A stretch of 64,000 nucleotides of DNA from Methylococcales bacterium (GTDB lineage Bacteria; Pseudomonadota; Gammaproteobacteria; Methylococcales; Methylomonadaceae): assembly GCA_026398895.1 (NCBI GenBank), contig JAPLRZ010000047.1:124001-188000 (forward strand), in the 5' to 3' direction. Each line of letters begins with the position of its first letter. Within the stretch, counting starts at the first letter, position 1. A program made the position numbers and the translations under genes. Below the pieces are notes generated by a model that ran no database searches, was not told the DNA's origin, and saw only the letters and a program-made list of their open reading frames with translations. This document shows, in pieces, positions 34,559 to 44,924 of this stretch.

Positions 34559-35652
34559 TGAATAACCCGCAAAAAGTCGCCCTTATCACAGGTATTACAG
34601 GTCAAGACGGCTCTTATTTAGCTGAATTTTTACTGGAACAAGGCTATATCGTGCATGGCATAAAACGCCGTTCTTCGCTGTTTAATACCGCGCGTATCGA
34701 TCATTTATACCGTGATACCCATGAACAAGATGTGCGGTTTTTTTTACATCATGGTGATTTAACGGATTCATCTAATCTTATTCGTATAATTCAACAAACC
34801 CAACCTGATGAAATTTATAATCTCGCCGCGCAAAGTCACGTTGCGGTATCGTTTGAAGTGCCTGAATACACCGCTAATTCTGACGCGCTGGGTACATTGC
34901 GCATACTTGAAGCGATACGCATTTTAGGCTTAGAGAAGAAAACTCGTTTTTATCAAGCGTCCACCTCCGAGTTATACGGGCAAGTACAAGAAACCCCACA
35001 AACAGAAACTACGCCGTTTTATCCACGTTCACCTTATGCAGTAGCTAAATTATATGCGTACTGGATCACGGTCAATTACCGCGAAGCCTATGGAATGTTT
35101 GCTTGTAACGGCATATTATTCAATCATGAATCGCCTGTGCGCGGTGAAACGTTTGTGACCCGCAAAATTACCCGCGCCTTAGCGCGTATCAAATTGGGCT
35201 TACAGGAATGTTTGTATTTAGGCAATATGAACGCGCTACGCGACTGGGGACACGCCAAAGATTATGTCGAAGCGCAATGGTTGATGTTGCAACAAGACCA
35301 GCCCGAAGATTTTGTTATCGCTTCTGGCGAGCAATACAGCGTGCGTCAGTTTGTTGATTTTGCGGCGCGTGAACTTGATATGACCATTCGTTGGGAAGGG
35401 CAGGGCGTTGATGAAAAAGGTTACGACGCGGCGGGCAAGTGTATTGTGCAGGTTGAAGCGCGTTATTTCCGTCCTACCGAAGTGGAAACTTTATTAGGCG
35501 ATTCTAGTAAAGCCAAAAATAAATTAGGTTGGACTCCGAAAATTTCCTTTCAGGAATTAGTACAAGAAATGGTACGCGAGGATTTTAAAGCCGCTGAACG
35601 CGATGAATTGGTCAAGCAGCACGGTTTTGGTGTGTATGATTACAATGAATAA
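34558..35652 (+). CDS. gmd: GDP-mannose 4,6-dehydratase
   Basis: Gmd converts GDP-mannose to GDP-4-keto-6-deoxymannose. The 364-residue protein begins with [20 protein letters not shown], has the [18 protein letters not shown] segment specific to Gmd, the STSELYG motif and the catalytic YxxxK in [12 protein letters not shown]. The next gene is fcl, overlapping its end, so GDP-L-fucose is the expected product. A shorter paralogue lies at 40111. Confidence 0.96.
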   Translation: MNNPQKVALITGITGQDGSYLAEFLLEQGYIVHGIKRRSSLFNTARIDHLYRDTHEQDVRFFLHHGDLTDSSNLIRIIQQTQPDEIYNLAAQSHVAVSFEVPEYTANSDALGTLRILEAIRILGLEKKTRFYQASTSELYGQVQETPQTETTPFYPRSPYAVAKLYAYWITVNYREAYGMFACNGILFNHESPVRGETFVTRKITRALARIKLGLQECLYLGNMNALRDWGHAKDYVEAQWLMLQQDQPEDFVIASGEQYSVRQFVDFAARELDMTIRWEGQGVDEKGYDAAGKCIVQVEARYFRPTEVETLLGDSSKAKNKLGWTPKISFQELVQEMVREDFKAAERDELVKQHGFGVYDYNE

Positions 35653-36583
35653 AAACGCCAAAATCTATGTCGCTGGACATCGCGGCATGGTGGGTTCTGC
35701 GCTAGTTAGAAAACTACAAGCCCAAGACTATCAACACATTGTCGTCCGCACCTCCAGTGAGCTGGATTTAACCAATCAAGCCGCTGTTGCAGATTTTTTT
35801 GCTCATGAAAAACCAGATTATGTATTTTTAGCAGCCGCTAAAGTCGGTGGCATACACGCCAATAACACCTACAGAGCAGAGTTTATTTATCAAAACTTAA
35901 TGATAGAAAGCAATGTAATTCACAGTGCTTACCTTAATAAAGTGACTAAACTGTTATTTTTGGGTTCATCGTGCATTTATCCAAAACTAGCTCCTCAGCC
36001 ACTGAAAGAAGAGTATTTACTGATGGGTTTATTAGAACCGACTAACGAACCTTATGCGATTGCCAAAATTGCAGGTATTAAACTCTGTGAGGCTTACCGT
36101 AGCCAATACGGTTGCAATTTTATCTCCGTCATGCCAACCAATCTTTATGGTACTAACGATCATTATGACTTAAATAACAGTCATGTATTGCCCGCGCTGT
36201 TGCGTAAATTTCATACGGCTAAATTGGAAAACGCAGCTACGGTAGAAATATGGGGATCGGGAATGCCTAAACGTGAGTTTTTACACGTTGATGATTTAGC
36301 TGATGCCTGTTTTTACCTCATGCAATATTACGATGAAGCTGAGCTAATCAATATTGGTACAGGTGAAGACATGACTATTAACGGCCTTGCTCTGCTGATA
36401 AAAGACATTGTTGGTTATACTGGCGACACAATATTTGATGCCACTAAACCCGATGGCACACCGCGTAAACTCATGGATGTCAGTAAACTCCACACCTTAG
36501 GCTGGCAGCATAGCGTTGGATTAGCCGATGGTATAAAAGCGGTTTATGAGCCGCTTAAACACATACCTTCTGACGCTTGGTAA
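35645..36583 (+). CDS. fcl: GDP-L-fucose synthase
   Basis: Fcl epimerises and reduces GDP-4-keto-6-deoxymannose to GDP-L-fucose. ATG 35645 overlaps the gmd stop and gives [20 protein letters not shown], the expected N-terminus. Other motifs are [30 protein letters not shown] with the catalytic Tyr/Lys, and [16 protein letters not shown]. The length of 312 residues is normal. Confidence 0.96.
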   Translation: MNKNAKIYVAGHRGMVGSALVRKLQAQDYQHIVVRTSSELDLTNQAAVADFFAHEKPDYVFLAAAKVGGIHANNTYRAEFIYQNLMIESNVIHSAYLNKVTKLLFLGSSCIYPKLAPQPLKEEYLLMGLLEPTNEPYAIAKIAGIKLCEAYRSQYGCNFISVMPTNLYGTNDHYDLNNSHVLPALLRKFHTAKLENAATVEIWGSGMPKREFLHVDDLADACFYLMQYYDEAELINIGTGEDMTINGLALLIKDIVGYTGDTIFDATKPDGTPRKLMDVSKLHTLGWQHSVGLADGIKAVYEPLKHIPSDAW

Positions 36584-36617
36584 CAAGCTTGCACTCCATA
36601 TTATTAATTATTACTCC

Positions 36618-38099
36618 ATGTCACTAAAAAAAAACGTATTTGCTAATTACTTAGGACAGGCGTGGACAGCATTAATGGGTTTAGCCTTCGTGCCTCTGTA
36701 TATCAAATACTTAGGCATGGAAGCCTATGGATTAATCGGCATATTCACGTTATTGCAAGCATGGCTCACGTTGCTTGATATGGGCATGACTCCAACCTTA
36801 AGCCGAGAAATGGCGCGTTATACCGCAGGGGCGCACAGTGCGCAATCGATTCGCGATTTGCTACGCACGATGGAGTTCATCTGTTTTGCACTCGCTATTT
36901 TTGTGTGTGGCTTGCTTTGGCTATGCGCACCTTGGTTATCAGAGCATTGGTTACAGACAGAAAAAATATCCGCTGAACAATTAGCGCAAGCGATTTCAGT
37001 AATGGGTTTGGTTATCGCCTTACGTTTTGTTGAAGGCGTTTATCGAGGGGCAATCGTAGGCTTACAACAACAAGTTTGGTTGAATGTAGCAGGCGCATTA
37101 TTAGCCACTTTGCGTTCAGTCGGTGCAGTTTTAATATTAATTTGGATTGCACCCACTATTGAATTATTTTTTCTCTGGCAAGGTGCAGTGTCGGTGATTA
37201 CTATTATTGCATTCATTATTGCCACTTATCGTCATTTACCCATTAGTAACCATGTAGCTCAATTTTCTTTGTTACAGCTAAAAGCTATTTGGCGATTTGC
37301 AAGTGGCATGATGGCAATTACTCTGCTGTCATTACTATTAACGCAAGTCGATAAAATCATACTTTCACGGTTATTAAGCTTAGAACTATTTGGCTATTAC
37401 ACCCTAGCAGGCATTGTTGCAAGCATACTTAGTCAATTAATCACCCCAATTACCCAGGCCTACGCACCCCGTTTTACTGAATTAGTAACCCAAGACGATA
37501 CTGCTGGGCTAATAAAGAGTTATCATCAAAGTGCGCAACTAATCAGTGTATTAATTATTCCAGCCACTATAATACTGATCCTTTTTGGTAAAAATCTATT
37601 ATTACTGTGGACGGGAAATCCACTGCTGGCTGAAAATGCCGCGCCATTAGTAGCATTACTGGCGTTAGGTACCATGTTAAATGGCTTTATGCACATTCCT
37701 TATTTTCTCACCTTAGCGTATGGTTGGACAAAATTCGCCCTATACCAAAATATTATCGCCGTCATTTTGTTAGTGCCGTCTACGATTTGGGCAAGTCTAC
37801 ATTATGGTGCGATAGGAGCGGCTTGGATATGGGTAATATTAAATGCAGGTTATGTGTTGATTGCTGTTCATTTTTTGTATAGACGGTTATTAGTCACGGA
37901 AAAATGGCGTTGGTATGGAAAAGATATTATATTACCAACGCTAGGAGCAGGTGTGATAACGTGGCTTTGTATGTTGGTACAGCCTGCTGTTGAGAGCAAA
38001 TTAATATGGCTAGCTTGGTTATCAATAACAGGAGTATTTATAGTTGCTGGCGCATGGATTGCATCATCAAAGTTACTCTCAGTAAAACAAATGGATTAG
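36618..38099 (+). CDS. Wzx-like polysaccharide flippase
   Basis: The 493-residue integral membrane protein has about 12 or more hydrophobic helices and opens with LGQAWTALMGLAFVPLYIKY, then the family pattern LGMEAYGLIGIFTLLQAWL. It would flip the lipid-linked glycan unit across the inner membrane. ATG 36618 is chosen because the domain starts directly after it; the frame extends to 36546 inside fcl. No Wzy polymerase or ABC exporter is seen in the locus. Confidence 0.82.
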   Translation: MSLKKNVFANYLGQAWTALMGLAFVPLYIKYLGMEAYGLIGIFTLLQAWLTLLDMGMTPTLSREMARYTAGAHSAQSIRDLLRTMEFICFALAIFVCGLLWLCAPWLSEHWLQTEKISAEQLAQAISVMGLVIALRFVEGVYRGAIVGLQQQVWLNVAGALLATLRSVGAVLILIWIAPTIELFFLWQGAVSVITIIAFIIATYRHLPISNHVAQFSLLQLKAIWRFASGMMAITLLSLLLTQVDKIILSRLLSLELFGYYTLAGIVASILSQLITPITQAYAPRFTELVTQDDTAGLIKSYHQSAQLISVLIIPATIILILFGKNLLLLWTGNPLLAENAAPLVALLALGTMLNGFMHIPYFLTLAYGWTKFALYQNIIAVILLVPSTIWASLHYGAIGAAWIWVILNAGYVLIAVHFLYRRLLVTEKWRWYGKDIILPTLGAGVITWLCMLVQPAVESKLIWLAWLSITGVFIVAGAWIASSKLLSVKQMD

Positions 38100-38105
38100 T
38101 AATAA

Positions 38106-38996
38106 ATGAAAGCGTGTACACCATTAGTGACTATTGGCATTCCTACTTACAATAGAGCTGAACTGTTAAGGCGGTCAATAGAATCGGCTTTGTGCCAAGA
38201 TTACGCCATGATTGAAGTGATTATCTCAGATAATGCCTCGACCGATAATACACGAGCTGTCTGCCAAGCATTTTGTCATAAAAATGATGCTGTGAAGTAT
38301 ATTGCGCAATCGTCTAACATAGGTGCATCGGCAAACTTTGCTGATGTTTTAAAAAGGGCTACTGGTAAGTATTTTATGTGGTTAGGAGATGATGACTGGA
38401 TAGATACTTCATATATAAGTCATTGCGTGTCCTTGTTAGAAACATATCCAGACCTGAGTTTAGTGAGTGGCACACCGATATATTATCAAAATGGAATAAA
38501 ATCGTATGTTGGTAAGGTATTCGATTTATTGGAAAACTCATGGGCTATTAGAGTTGCTCATTATTACGCAGCGGTGGCTGATAATGGTATGTTTTACGGA
38601 TTAATGCGTACTGTACAACTTCAGCAACTTACTGCTCCAAACGTTATGGGAGGAGATTGGCATTTACTCGCAAATATAGTATCCATTGGAAAAACTAGAA
38701 TGAGTACCGTAGTATCTGTACATAGAGAACTTGGTGGCGCAACTACGAGTTACCAGCAAATTGTAAAGTCGCTGGGATTACCAGCAATTCAAGCTATTTT
38801 TCCAATGACAACAATAGCATTAAGTGCATTTGACAATATTGTTTTTAAAGGAACTACCTATAAAAAACGACATATTTTGATTAGAATAATAGTGGCAGGT
38901 ACTGTGTTTTTGCTGGTGATTGCTAAACCTAGTTTAGGTTATGTCAGAGGAGCGAAGCGTTTATTCAAACGTAGCATTCTGTTTTTCGCTAAATAA
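38106..38996 (+). CDS. Family 2 glycosyltransferase
   Basis: The 296-residue protein has a GT-A start (LVTIGIPTYNRAELLRRSIE), IEVIISDNASTDNT and the metal-binding MWLGDDDWID. The C-terminal part has a hydrophobic helix (IIVAGTVFLLVIA) that could tether it to the membrane. It lies six bases after the flippase gene. The sugar donor is unknown. Confidence 0.85.
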   Translation: MKACTPLVTIGIPTYNRAELLRRSIESALCQDYAMIEVIISDNASTDNTRAVCQAFCHKNDAVKYIAQSSNIGASANFADVLKRATGKYFMWLGDDDWIDTSYISHCVSLLETYPDLSLVSGTPIYYQNGIKSYVGKVFDLLENSWAIRVAHYYAAVADNGMFYGLMRTVQLQQLTAPNVMGGDWHLLANIVSIGKTRMSTVVSVHRELGGATTSYQQIVKSLGLPAIQAIFPMTTIALSAFDNIVFKGTTYKKRHILIRIIVAGTVFLLVIAKPSLGYVRGAKRLFKRSILFFAK

Positions 38997-39022
38997 ATAA
39001 TCAGAACACTGAATAATACAAA

Positions 39023-40114
39023 ATGAAAATAGCCTTCGATTCACAGATATTCACCTTGCAAGAGTATGGTGGTATTTCACGTTATATCTGTAGCCTTGCC
39101 ACACATCTAGCGGAGTTGGATGGCATAGAAACTAGCATCATTGCGCCTTTCTATATTAATGCGTATCTTGAAAATTTACCCAACGGCATAGTATCAGGAG
39201 TCAAAATACCCAAGATACCTAAAACAGGGAGAGTTTTTCATCAGAGTAGCTTATGGTTAGCCCGCAGTGCTATCTCAAAACTCGCGCCACACATTGTGCA
39301 TGAAACCTACTTCACAGAAAATTCTGTCGCACCTAAAGGCGTGCGTACTGTGGTGACTGTTTACGATATGATTCATGAGTTATTTCCCGAAGCGTTTTCT
39401 AAGCAGGATAAAACCTCAGCACAAAAGCGTATAGCAACACAAAGGGCAGATCACGTTATTTGTATTTCTGAAAGCACTCGAAAAGATTTGTTGGAGCTTT
39501 TTGATTTACCAGAAGACAAAGTATCGGTTGTTTATCTTGGTTTTGATAACTTGATTCCAGTACACTCAGAAACGCATAAAACCAAACCTTATCTGCTCTA
39601 TGTCGGACAACGTGGCGGCTATAAAAACTTTGACGGTTTTTTACGCGCTTATGCCAGTTCATTGTGGTTGCGTGATAATTTTGATGTGCTATGTTTTGGG
39701 GGCGGTGCGTTTTCAAGTGCTGAAAAAAAGCTGTTTGCTGATTTAATACTGTCTGAAAATGCGATAACACAGATAAATGGCAGTGATAGTAAACTCGCTG
39801 ACTGTTATCGCGGTGCAGCATTGTTTGTTTATCCGTCGCTTTATGAAGGCTTTGGTATTCCACCATTAGAGGCAATGTCTCTGGGTTGCCCCGTTGCTTG
39901 TAGTAATAATAGTTCCATTCCAGAAGTGGTTGCTGAGGCAGGCGAATATTTTGATCCTAACGATATTGATTCTATGCGTATCGCGATGGAGCGAGTATTA
40001 AATTCACCCGCAAGACGTGCTGAGCTAATTGACTTTGGGATTGCGCGTCGCGCTCGATTCTCATGGCAGCGTTGTGCCGAGGAAACATTGGCTATTTATA
40101 GGAATTTAAGGTGA
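39023..40114 (+). CDS. Family 4 glycosyltransferase
   Basis: The 363-residue GT-B protein starts MKIAFDSQIFTLQEYGGISR and has the donor-site motif ALFVYPSLYEGFGIPPLEAM with the E-x7-E pattern. It resembles mannosyl- or rhamnosyl-type GT4 enzymes. The stop overlaps the GTG start of the next gene. Which linkage it makes cannot be told. Confidence 0.87.
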   Translation: MKIAFDSQIFTLQEYGGISRYICSLATHLAELDGIETSIIAPFYINAYLENLPNGIVSGVKIPKIPKTGRVFHQSSLWLARSAISKLAPHIVHETYFTENSVAPKGVRTVVTVYDMIHELFPEAFSKQDKTSAQKRIATQRADHVICISESTRKDLLELFDLPEDKVSVVYLGFDNLIPVHSETHKTKPYLLYVGQRGGYKNFDGFLRAYASSLWLRDNFDVLCFGGGAFSSAEKKLFADLILSENAITQINGSDSKLADCYRGAALFVYPSLYEGFGIPPLEAMSLGCPVACSNNSSIPEVVAEAGEYFDPNDIDSMRIAMERVLNSPARRAELIDFGIARRARFSWQRCAEETLAIYRNLR

Positions 40115-41100
40115 AAAGAGCGTTGATTTGTGGCGTGAGCGGACAAGATGGCAGTTACCTTGCGCAATTGTTGCTGAATAAAGGCTATGAAGTATGGGGA
40201 ACATCCAGAGACGCACAAGTTGCTAGCTTTGGTAATTTAACGCAATTGGGCATTAAAAATCGAGTGATATTGCTGTCAATGGCACCCAATGATTTTCGTA
40301 GCGTATTGACCGCACTTAGCTGTAGCGACCCCGATGAAATTTATTATCTAGCGGGACAAAGTTCTGTTGGTTTGTCTTTTGAGCAACCTGCTGAAACCTT
40401 GGAAAGCATTACCCTTGGTACATTGAATATGCTAGAAGCGATTCGCTTCATGAAAAAGCCGATTAAATTTTATCATGCAAGCTCCAGTGAGTGTTTTGGC
40501 GATCATAGACAAATAGCCACTGAAGAAACCCCTTTTCGTCCCTGTAGTCCTTATGGTGTTGCCAAATCATCGGCACATTGGTTGGTGGTAAATTATCGTG
40601 AGGCTTATGGTTTATATGCTTGTAACGGCATTTTATTCAATCATGAATCACCGTTACGTCCTGAGCGGTTTGTTACCAAAAAGATTATCTCGGCAGTATG
40701 TCGAATTGCACAGGGTTCTCCAGAAAAATTGACGCTGGGACGACTTGATATTGTCCGCGATTGGGGCTTTGCACCCGAATATGTAGAAGCAATGTGGCGC
40801 ATGATGCAGCAAGAGGTGGCAGATGATTATATTATTGCGACAGGCGAAGCTAATTCGCTGCAAGACTTTGTGGCAGAAGCTTTTGCAGTCGTTGGTTTGG
40901 ATTGGCGTGATTATGTAAATAGTGATCCTGCACTATTTCGTCCGACTGACTTAGCGAGAAGTCAAGGTTGTGCGGATAAAGCCTTGCATCAATTAGGCTG
41001 GCAAGCAACCTTTAAGATGCGTGATATTGTCGGTAACATGATAAGCTCTTATCAACAAATAGGAGTGCAAGCTCTGCTTGCAAAATCAGGCAAAGCCTGA
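40111..41100 (+). CDS. Second GDP-mannose 4,6-dehydratase-like SDR protein
   Basis: The 329-residue protein starts with [20 protein letters not shown], very like Gmd, and shares NHESPLRPERFVTKKI and the [20 protein letters not shown] active-site segment with it. It lacks the [15 protein letters not shown] insert of true Gmd and is shorter. It may be a GDP-mannose dehydratase of another subgroup, or a 4-reductase giving GDP-rhamnose. The last codons come from a GGAGTGCAAGC-type palindrome, suggesting a modified C-terminus. Confidence 0.8.
   Translation: MKRALICGVSGQDGSYLAQLLLNKGYEVWGTSRDAQVASFGNLTQLGIKNRVILLSMAPNDFRSVLTALSCSDPDEIYYLAGQSSVGLSFEQPAETLESITLGTLNMLEAIRFMKKPIKFYHASSSECFGDHRQIATEETPFRPCSPYGVAKSSAHWLVVNYREAYGLYACNGILFNHESPLRPERFVTKKIISAVCRIAQGSPEKLTLGRLDIVRDWGFAPEYVEAMWRMMQQEVADDYIIATGEANSLQDFVAEAFAVVGLDWRDYVNSDPALFRPTDLARSQGCADKALHQLGWQATFKMRDIVGNMISSYQQIGVQALLAKSGKA
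41062..41082. repeat. Partial GGAGTGCAAGC palindrome inside a coding 3' end
   Basis: GGAGTGCAAGC, three bases, GCTTGC. It encodes part of the C-terminus of the Gmd-like gene. A half-copy (GCTTGCACTCC) follows fcl at about 36589–36599. Confidence 0.45.
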
Positions 41101-41164
41101 GCTTCTCTATACAGTAATACCTTCTGACTTTTTGCTAAGAACTTAGTTTTTGAGATAATTTATA

Positions 41165-42082
41165 ATGACAGAGGAAAATAAAGCTATTTTTTCATTAGAT
41201 GATGGCTATGCAACTACGCGTAGAGTTACCTGTCTGCCGCCTATTATTATCAACCAACCCGAAGATAAAATTCAGACTCAATTATTTTTGCCTGTTACCA
41301 ATACAACAAAGAGTGACGGTGGACTACGCACAAAGGGATATTTTAAAAAAAATTCAATAGATAATCCATTGATTACAGTTATTACTGTTGTATTTAATGG
41401 CGAAAGCTATTTAGAGAAAACTATTTTAAGTGTAATAACGCAATCCTATAATAATATTGAGTATATTATTATAGATGGGGGTTCTACAGACAACAGTATT
41501 AATATTATTAGTCGATACGGAAATCAAATTGATTATTGGATTAGTGAGAATGACACTGGAATTTATGATGCAATGAATAAAGGCGTTAAATTTTCTAATC
41601 AGTCTTCATACCTGTATTTTTTAAATTCAGGCGATTATATATTTGATTCAGACGTTTTGATAAGATTATCAAAACTGTTTGATGGAAAAAATATAGTATT
41701 TGGGGGGATACAGTATGATACAGGGGAAATTGTTAAATCTAGTTTATCTATTAATAGATATTTACATAATACTATACATCATCAAAGTGTATTTTATCCA
41801 AGCCAAATTATAAAGCATATTGGCTTTGATTCCTCATACAAAATTATGGCAGATTATAAGTTAAATATACAAATTTATAATACGCATAACTATCGATATA
41901 TTAGTGAAAACTCCATAATAGCATTATGCACTGAAAATGGTTTAAGTAGAAGTAATTTTAATGTGGCAAAAACTGAAATTAATAAAGTTCAATATCAAAT
42001 GTTTGGTGAAATTTTTGGGAGAATTTTAGCAAAAATATTCAATATTAAATTCTTTATTTGGAAAATTGTTAAAAACAAATGA
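41165..42082 (+). CDS. Family 2 glycosyltransferase with N-terminal extension
   Basis: The 305-residue protein has a 65-residue lead containing QLFLPVTNTTKSDGGLRTKG, an extension found before many GT2 domains, then ITVITVVFNGESYLEKTILS and EYIIIDGGSTDNSI. The sequence WISENDTGIYDAMNKG resembles colanic-acid type transferases. The DNA is markedly AT-rich compared with most of the locus, as in the next gene, suggesting a separate origin. Confidence 0.85.
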   Translation: MTEENKAIFSLDDGYATTRRVTCLPPIIINQPEDKIQTQLFLPVTNTTKSDGGLRTKGYFKKNSIDNPLITVITVVFNGESYLEKTILSVITQSYNNIEYIIIDGGSTDNSINIISRYGNQIDYWISENDTGIYDAMNKGVKFSNQSSYLYFLNSGDYIFDSDVLIRLSKLFDGKNIVFGGIQYDTGEIVKSSLSINRYLHNTIHHQSVFYPSQIIKHIGFDSSYKIMADYKLNIQIYNTHNYRYISENSIIALCTENGLSRSNFNVAKTEINKVQYQMFGEIFGRILAKIFNIKFFIWKIVKNK

Positions 42083-42807
42083 AAATTTCAGTTTGTATGG
42101 CTGTTTTCAATGGTGAGAGCTATTTGTTAGCGCAAATAGAATCCATTTTAGTACAGTTAAGAGCGACTGATGAACTAGTAATTATTGATGACGCATCGCA
42201 AGATAACTCTTTAGAATTATTAAAAAATATTAATGACTCTAGGATACATATATACCATAATACTTTCAACTTAGGTATATTGGCATCTTTTGAGAAAGCA
42301 TTAAGGCTAGCTCAGGGTGATATTTTGTTTTTAAGTGATCAAGATGATATTTGGCTCGCTGGAAAGGTAAAAAAAATTATTGATGTTTTTTTATTGGATT
42401 TTAATACAACGCTAGTTGTTAGCGATGCCCGAATCATAGACACGTTTGGGCATACAGTTGCAGAGTCTTTTTTTGCACAACGGCACAAGGAATTTACCAA
42501 AGGGGTTTTAACTAATTTAATTAGTAATAAATATCTGGGTTGTACACTGGCTTTTCGCCAGTCTATGTTGAAATATTTTTTACCCATTCCAAGTGATGTG
42601 CCGATGCACGATATGTGGTTTGGCATACTCAATGATATATACGGCTCTACATATTATATTAACGAACCACTTATTGCTTATCGTCGCCATATTAATAATG
42701 TGAGTCCAGCAATAGGTGCTTCTTTTACACAACAATTTATTTGGCGTTGGCGTTTAGTGAAGAATCTATTTTTACGCATATTGTCTTATCGATTTTCTAA
42801 ATTATGA
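42079..42807 (+). CDS. Family 2 glycosyltransferase
   Basis: The 242-residue GT-A protein has ISVCMAVFNGESYLLAQIES, DELVIIDDASQDNS and LFLSDQDDIWL with the metal-binding DxD. It overlaps both neighbours by four bases. The type is similar to the gene at 43638 (the DQDDIW motif occurs in both), typical of rhamnosyl or glucosyl transferases. Confidence 0.86.
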   Translation: MKISVCMAVFNGESYLLAQIESILVQLRATDELVIIDDASQDNSLELLKNINDSRIHIYHNTFNLGILASFEKALRLAQGDILFLSDQDDIWLAGKVKKIIDVFLLDFNTTLVVSDARIIDTFGHTVAESFFAQRHKEFTKGVLTNLISNKYLGCTLAFRQSMLKYFLPIPSDVPMHDMWFGILNDIYGSTYYINEPLIAYRRHINNVSPAIGASFTQQFIWRWRLVKNLFLRILSYRFSKL

Positions 42808-43589
42808 AGGATATTTCTATTTCTGTGGTTAGTCATGGGCAGATGAATTTAGTCGGCTTGTTGTTACATGATTTAACTCAATATTGCGATGCTTTGACAT
42901 TTGAGGTGATTCTTACCCTCAATTTGGATGAGCCACTAGCCTTTGTGGTCGATGAATTCTCTTTTCCACTAAAAATTATTCATAACCCAAAACCACTAGG
43001 TTTTGCGGCTAATCATAATCAAGCTTTTGCCCAAACAACAGGTAGGTTTTTTTGTGTGATAAATCCTGATATTCGCTTGATTGGTAATCCTTTCCCCATT
43101 TTGCAGGCTTGTTTGCATGATACGGCTGTCGGTGTAGTTGCGCCGCTGATTTTAAATGAACAAGGTGAGATGGAAGACAGTGCGCGTCGCTTTCCAACGC
43201 CGCTGATTATTCTCTGCAAAGTCTTCGGTCGCTGTAAAAATGGCGATTATGAAATAAATGACCAACCACTGTTTCCTGACTGGGTGGGCGGTATGTTTAT
43301 GTTATTCACCCGAGAGTTATTTACCATGATTGGTGGCTTTGATGATCGCTACTTTTTGTATTACGAAGATGTAGACCTTTGCGCTCGTCTGACTTTGCGC
43401 GGTTATAAAATTTGTTTATCGCCTAAAAGCAAGGTGATACATCAAGCACAACGCACCAGTCATCGTAATTTAAAGTATTTTAAATGGCATATTGTCAGCA
43501 TGATACGATTTTTCTTGTCACAGCCTTTTAGAATCATTATGAGTAATCGATTGGCGAAATATACTTGTTTTTTACGAAAAATCCGTTAG
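42804..43589 (+). CDS. Family 2 glycosyltransferase, rhamnosyltransferase-like
   Basis: The 261-residue protein has CVINPDIRLIGNPFPILQAC and VGGMFMLFTRELFTMIGGFD, then YYEDVDLCARLTLRGYKICL, the pattern of WbbL/RfbN-like rhamnosyltransferases. The donor could equally be another 6-deoxyhexose made by this locus. The stop is followed by 48 bases before the next gene. Confidence 0.86.
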   Translation: MKDISISVVSHGQMNLVGLLLHDLTQYCDALTFEVILTLNLDEPLAFVVDEFSFPLKIIHNPKPLGFAANHNQAFAQTTGRFFCVINPDIRLIGNPFPILQACLHDTAVGVVAPLILNEQGEMEDSARRFPTPLIILCKVFGRCKNGDYEINDQPLFPDWVGGMFMLFTRELFTMIGGFDDRYFLYYEDVDLCARLTLRGYKICLSPKSKVIHQAQRTSHRNLKYFKWHIVSMIRFFLSQPFRIIMSNRLAKYTCFLRKIR

Positions 43590-43637
43590 TTTCACACTGG
43601 CAATGTGAGTGTAATAAACAGAGGAAAGGTTATCTCA

Positions 43638-44564
43638 ATGACATCTACGATATTTAAAGCCGATCAGGTTACTGTATTACTGTCTACTTATAATGGCAGC
43701 CAATTTTTGAAGCAACAGCTTGATAGCTTGTATGAGCAGACGTACCCTAATATTAAGATTTTGGTGAGAGATGATGGTTCAACAGATACGAGTCGCAATA
43801 TACTCGTAGCTGAGCAATTAAAAGGAGCTATCGAACAACTGGATGCGCCTAATAATATAGGTGCTACGCGTAGTTTTTTTACTTTATTGCATCATGCCGC
43901 ACAAACTAAAACAGCTTATGTAGCTTTTTGCGATCAAGATGATATCTGGCAAGCGAGTAAAATCGAGAGAGCTGTATCGGTCTTGTCTTCGGTTTCTGAG
44001 CATCCTGTGTTGTATTGCTGTCGATTAGACATTGTTGATGAGCGGTTAAAGTCGCTTCAGCTAAGTGCAAAGCCCAGAAAAACAGGCTTTGGTAATGCGC
44101 TGGTTGAAAATATTGCGGTTGGTTGTACGATAGTTTTGAATCGAAAAGCCATTGATCTACTTTGTCAGCAACCACTACCCAATCACGTCTATGCGCATGA
44201 TTGGTGGTGCTATCTGGTCATAGCTTGTTTTGGTGAGGTCATTTTTGATGACCACGTTTTGATTCAATATCGCCAGCACAGCAGTAATGTCGTTGGCGCG
44301 GCAACCAGCCATTTTGGGGTATTAAAACGAAAATTGGCGCGGTTATTCAATGCAAGACTGTGGATTAGTGAACAAGCAATTATTTTTTATGATTTGTTTG
44401 CTGACCATTTGCCACCCACCCACTGTGAGCTGGTGAGTTTGTTAATTAAAGCAAAATCGTCGTTTTGGCATCGTGCGTACTTAGCACTATCTACTGCCTT
44501 ATGGCGGCAAAAAGGAATAGACAATTTCATTTTGCGGCTTGTTATTTTAATGAACCGTTTCTAA
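43638..44564 (+). CDS. Family 2 glycosyltransferase
   Basis: ATG 43638 follows AAAGG by nine bases; the frame reaches upstream to 43605 without a better site. The 308-residue protein has VTVLLSTYNGSQFLKQQLDS, NIKILVRDDGSTDTSRN and AFCDQDDIWQASKIERAV. The C-terminal part has a possible membrane-associated helix. It is the last transferase before a decayed epimerase gene. Confidence 0.86.
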   Translation: MTSTIFKADQVTVLLSTYNGSQFLKQQLDSLYEQTYPNIKILVRDDGSTDTSRNILVAEQLKGAIEQLDAPNNIGATRSFFTLLHHAAQTKTAYVAFCDQDDIWQASKIERAVSVLSSVSEHPVLYCCRLDIVDERLKSLQLSAKPRKTGFGNALVENIAVGCTIVLNRKAIDLLCQQPLPNHVYAHDWWCYLVIACFGEVIFDDHVLIQYRQHSSNVVGAATSHFGVLKRKLARLFNARLWISEQAIIFYDLFADHLPPTHCELVSLLIKAKSSFWHRAYLALSTALWRQKGIDNFILRLVILMNRF

Positions 44565-44600
44565 GGTCTGGCTTACTATGAATTGTTATTATTATAAAGT

Positions 44601-44924
44601 TTGCTTGTGGTCGATGAAAAGACTGTTTACCACCCCAGAAATACTTATGAGGTCTCTAAAAATGAAGCCGAAGTGTTGGTGTCTACTGCTATGATAGGTC
44701 ATGTTATAGGGATACCTTGCCCTAAAAAAAGACTACCTGAAGCATTAAGAAATAAGGCTCGCTTAGCAGATTATTCTTGCTGTTTTTCATTGTGTTCATT
44801 ACGCGTTGACACGCTAACCTGTCGATATATCTACAAAACGAAAAGAATTAGTTCAGAATTAGCATTTAACAATAATATTTCTATGGAAGAAGGTATTAGT
44901 GAGCTGGTTCGTCATGAAAAATGA
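44601..44924 (+). pseudogene. Decayed NAD-dependent epimerase/dehydratase gene
   Basis: The frame has two pieces with extended-SDR character: HPRNTYEVSKNEAEVLV, which looks like the YxxxK active-site region of UDP-glucose 4-epimerase-type proteins, and LAFNNNISMEEGISELVRH, which looks like their C-terminal end. The segment between them is too short and out of register, and the Rossmann N-terminus is missing. I therefore read it as a remnant and not a functional gene. An intact epimerase of the same type follows at 46087. Confidence 0.55.
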
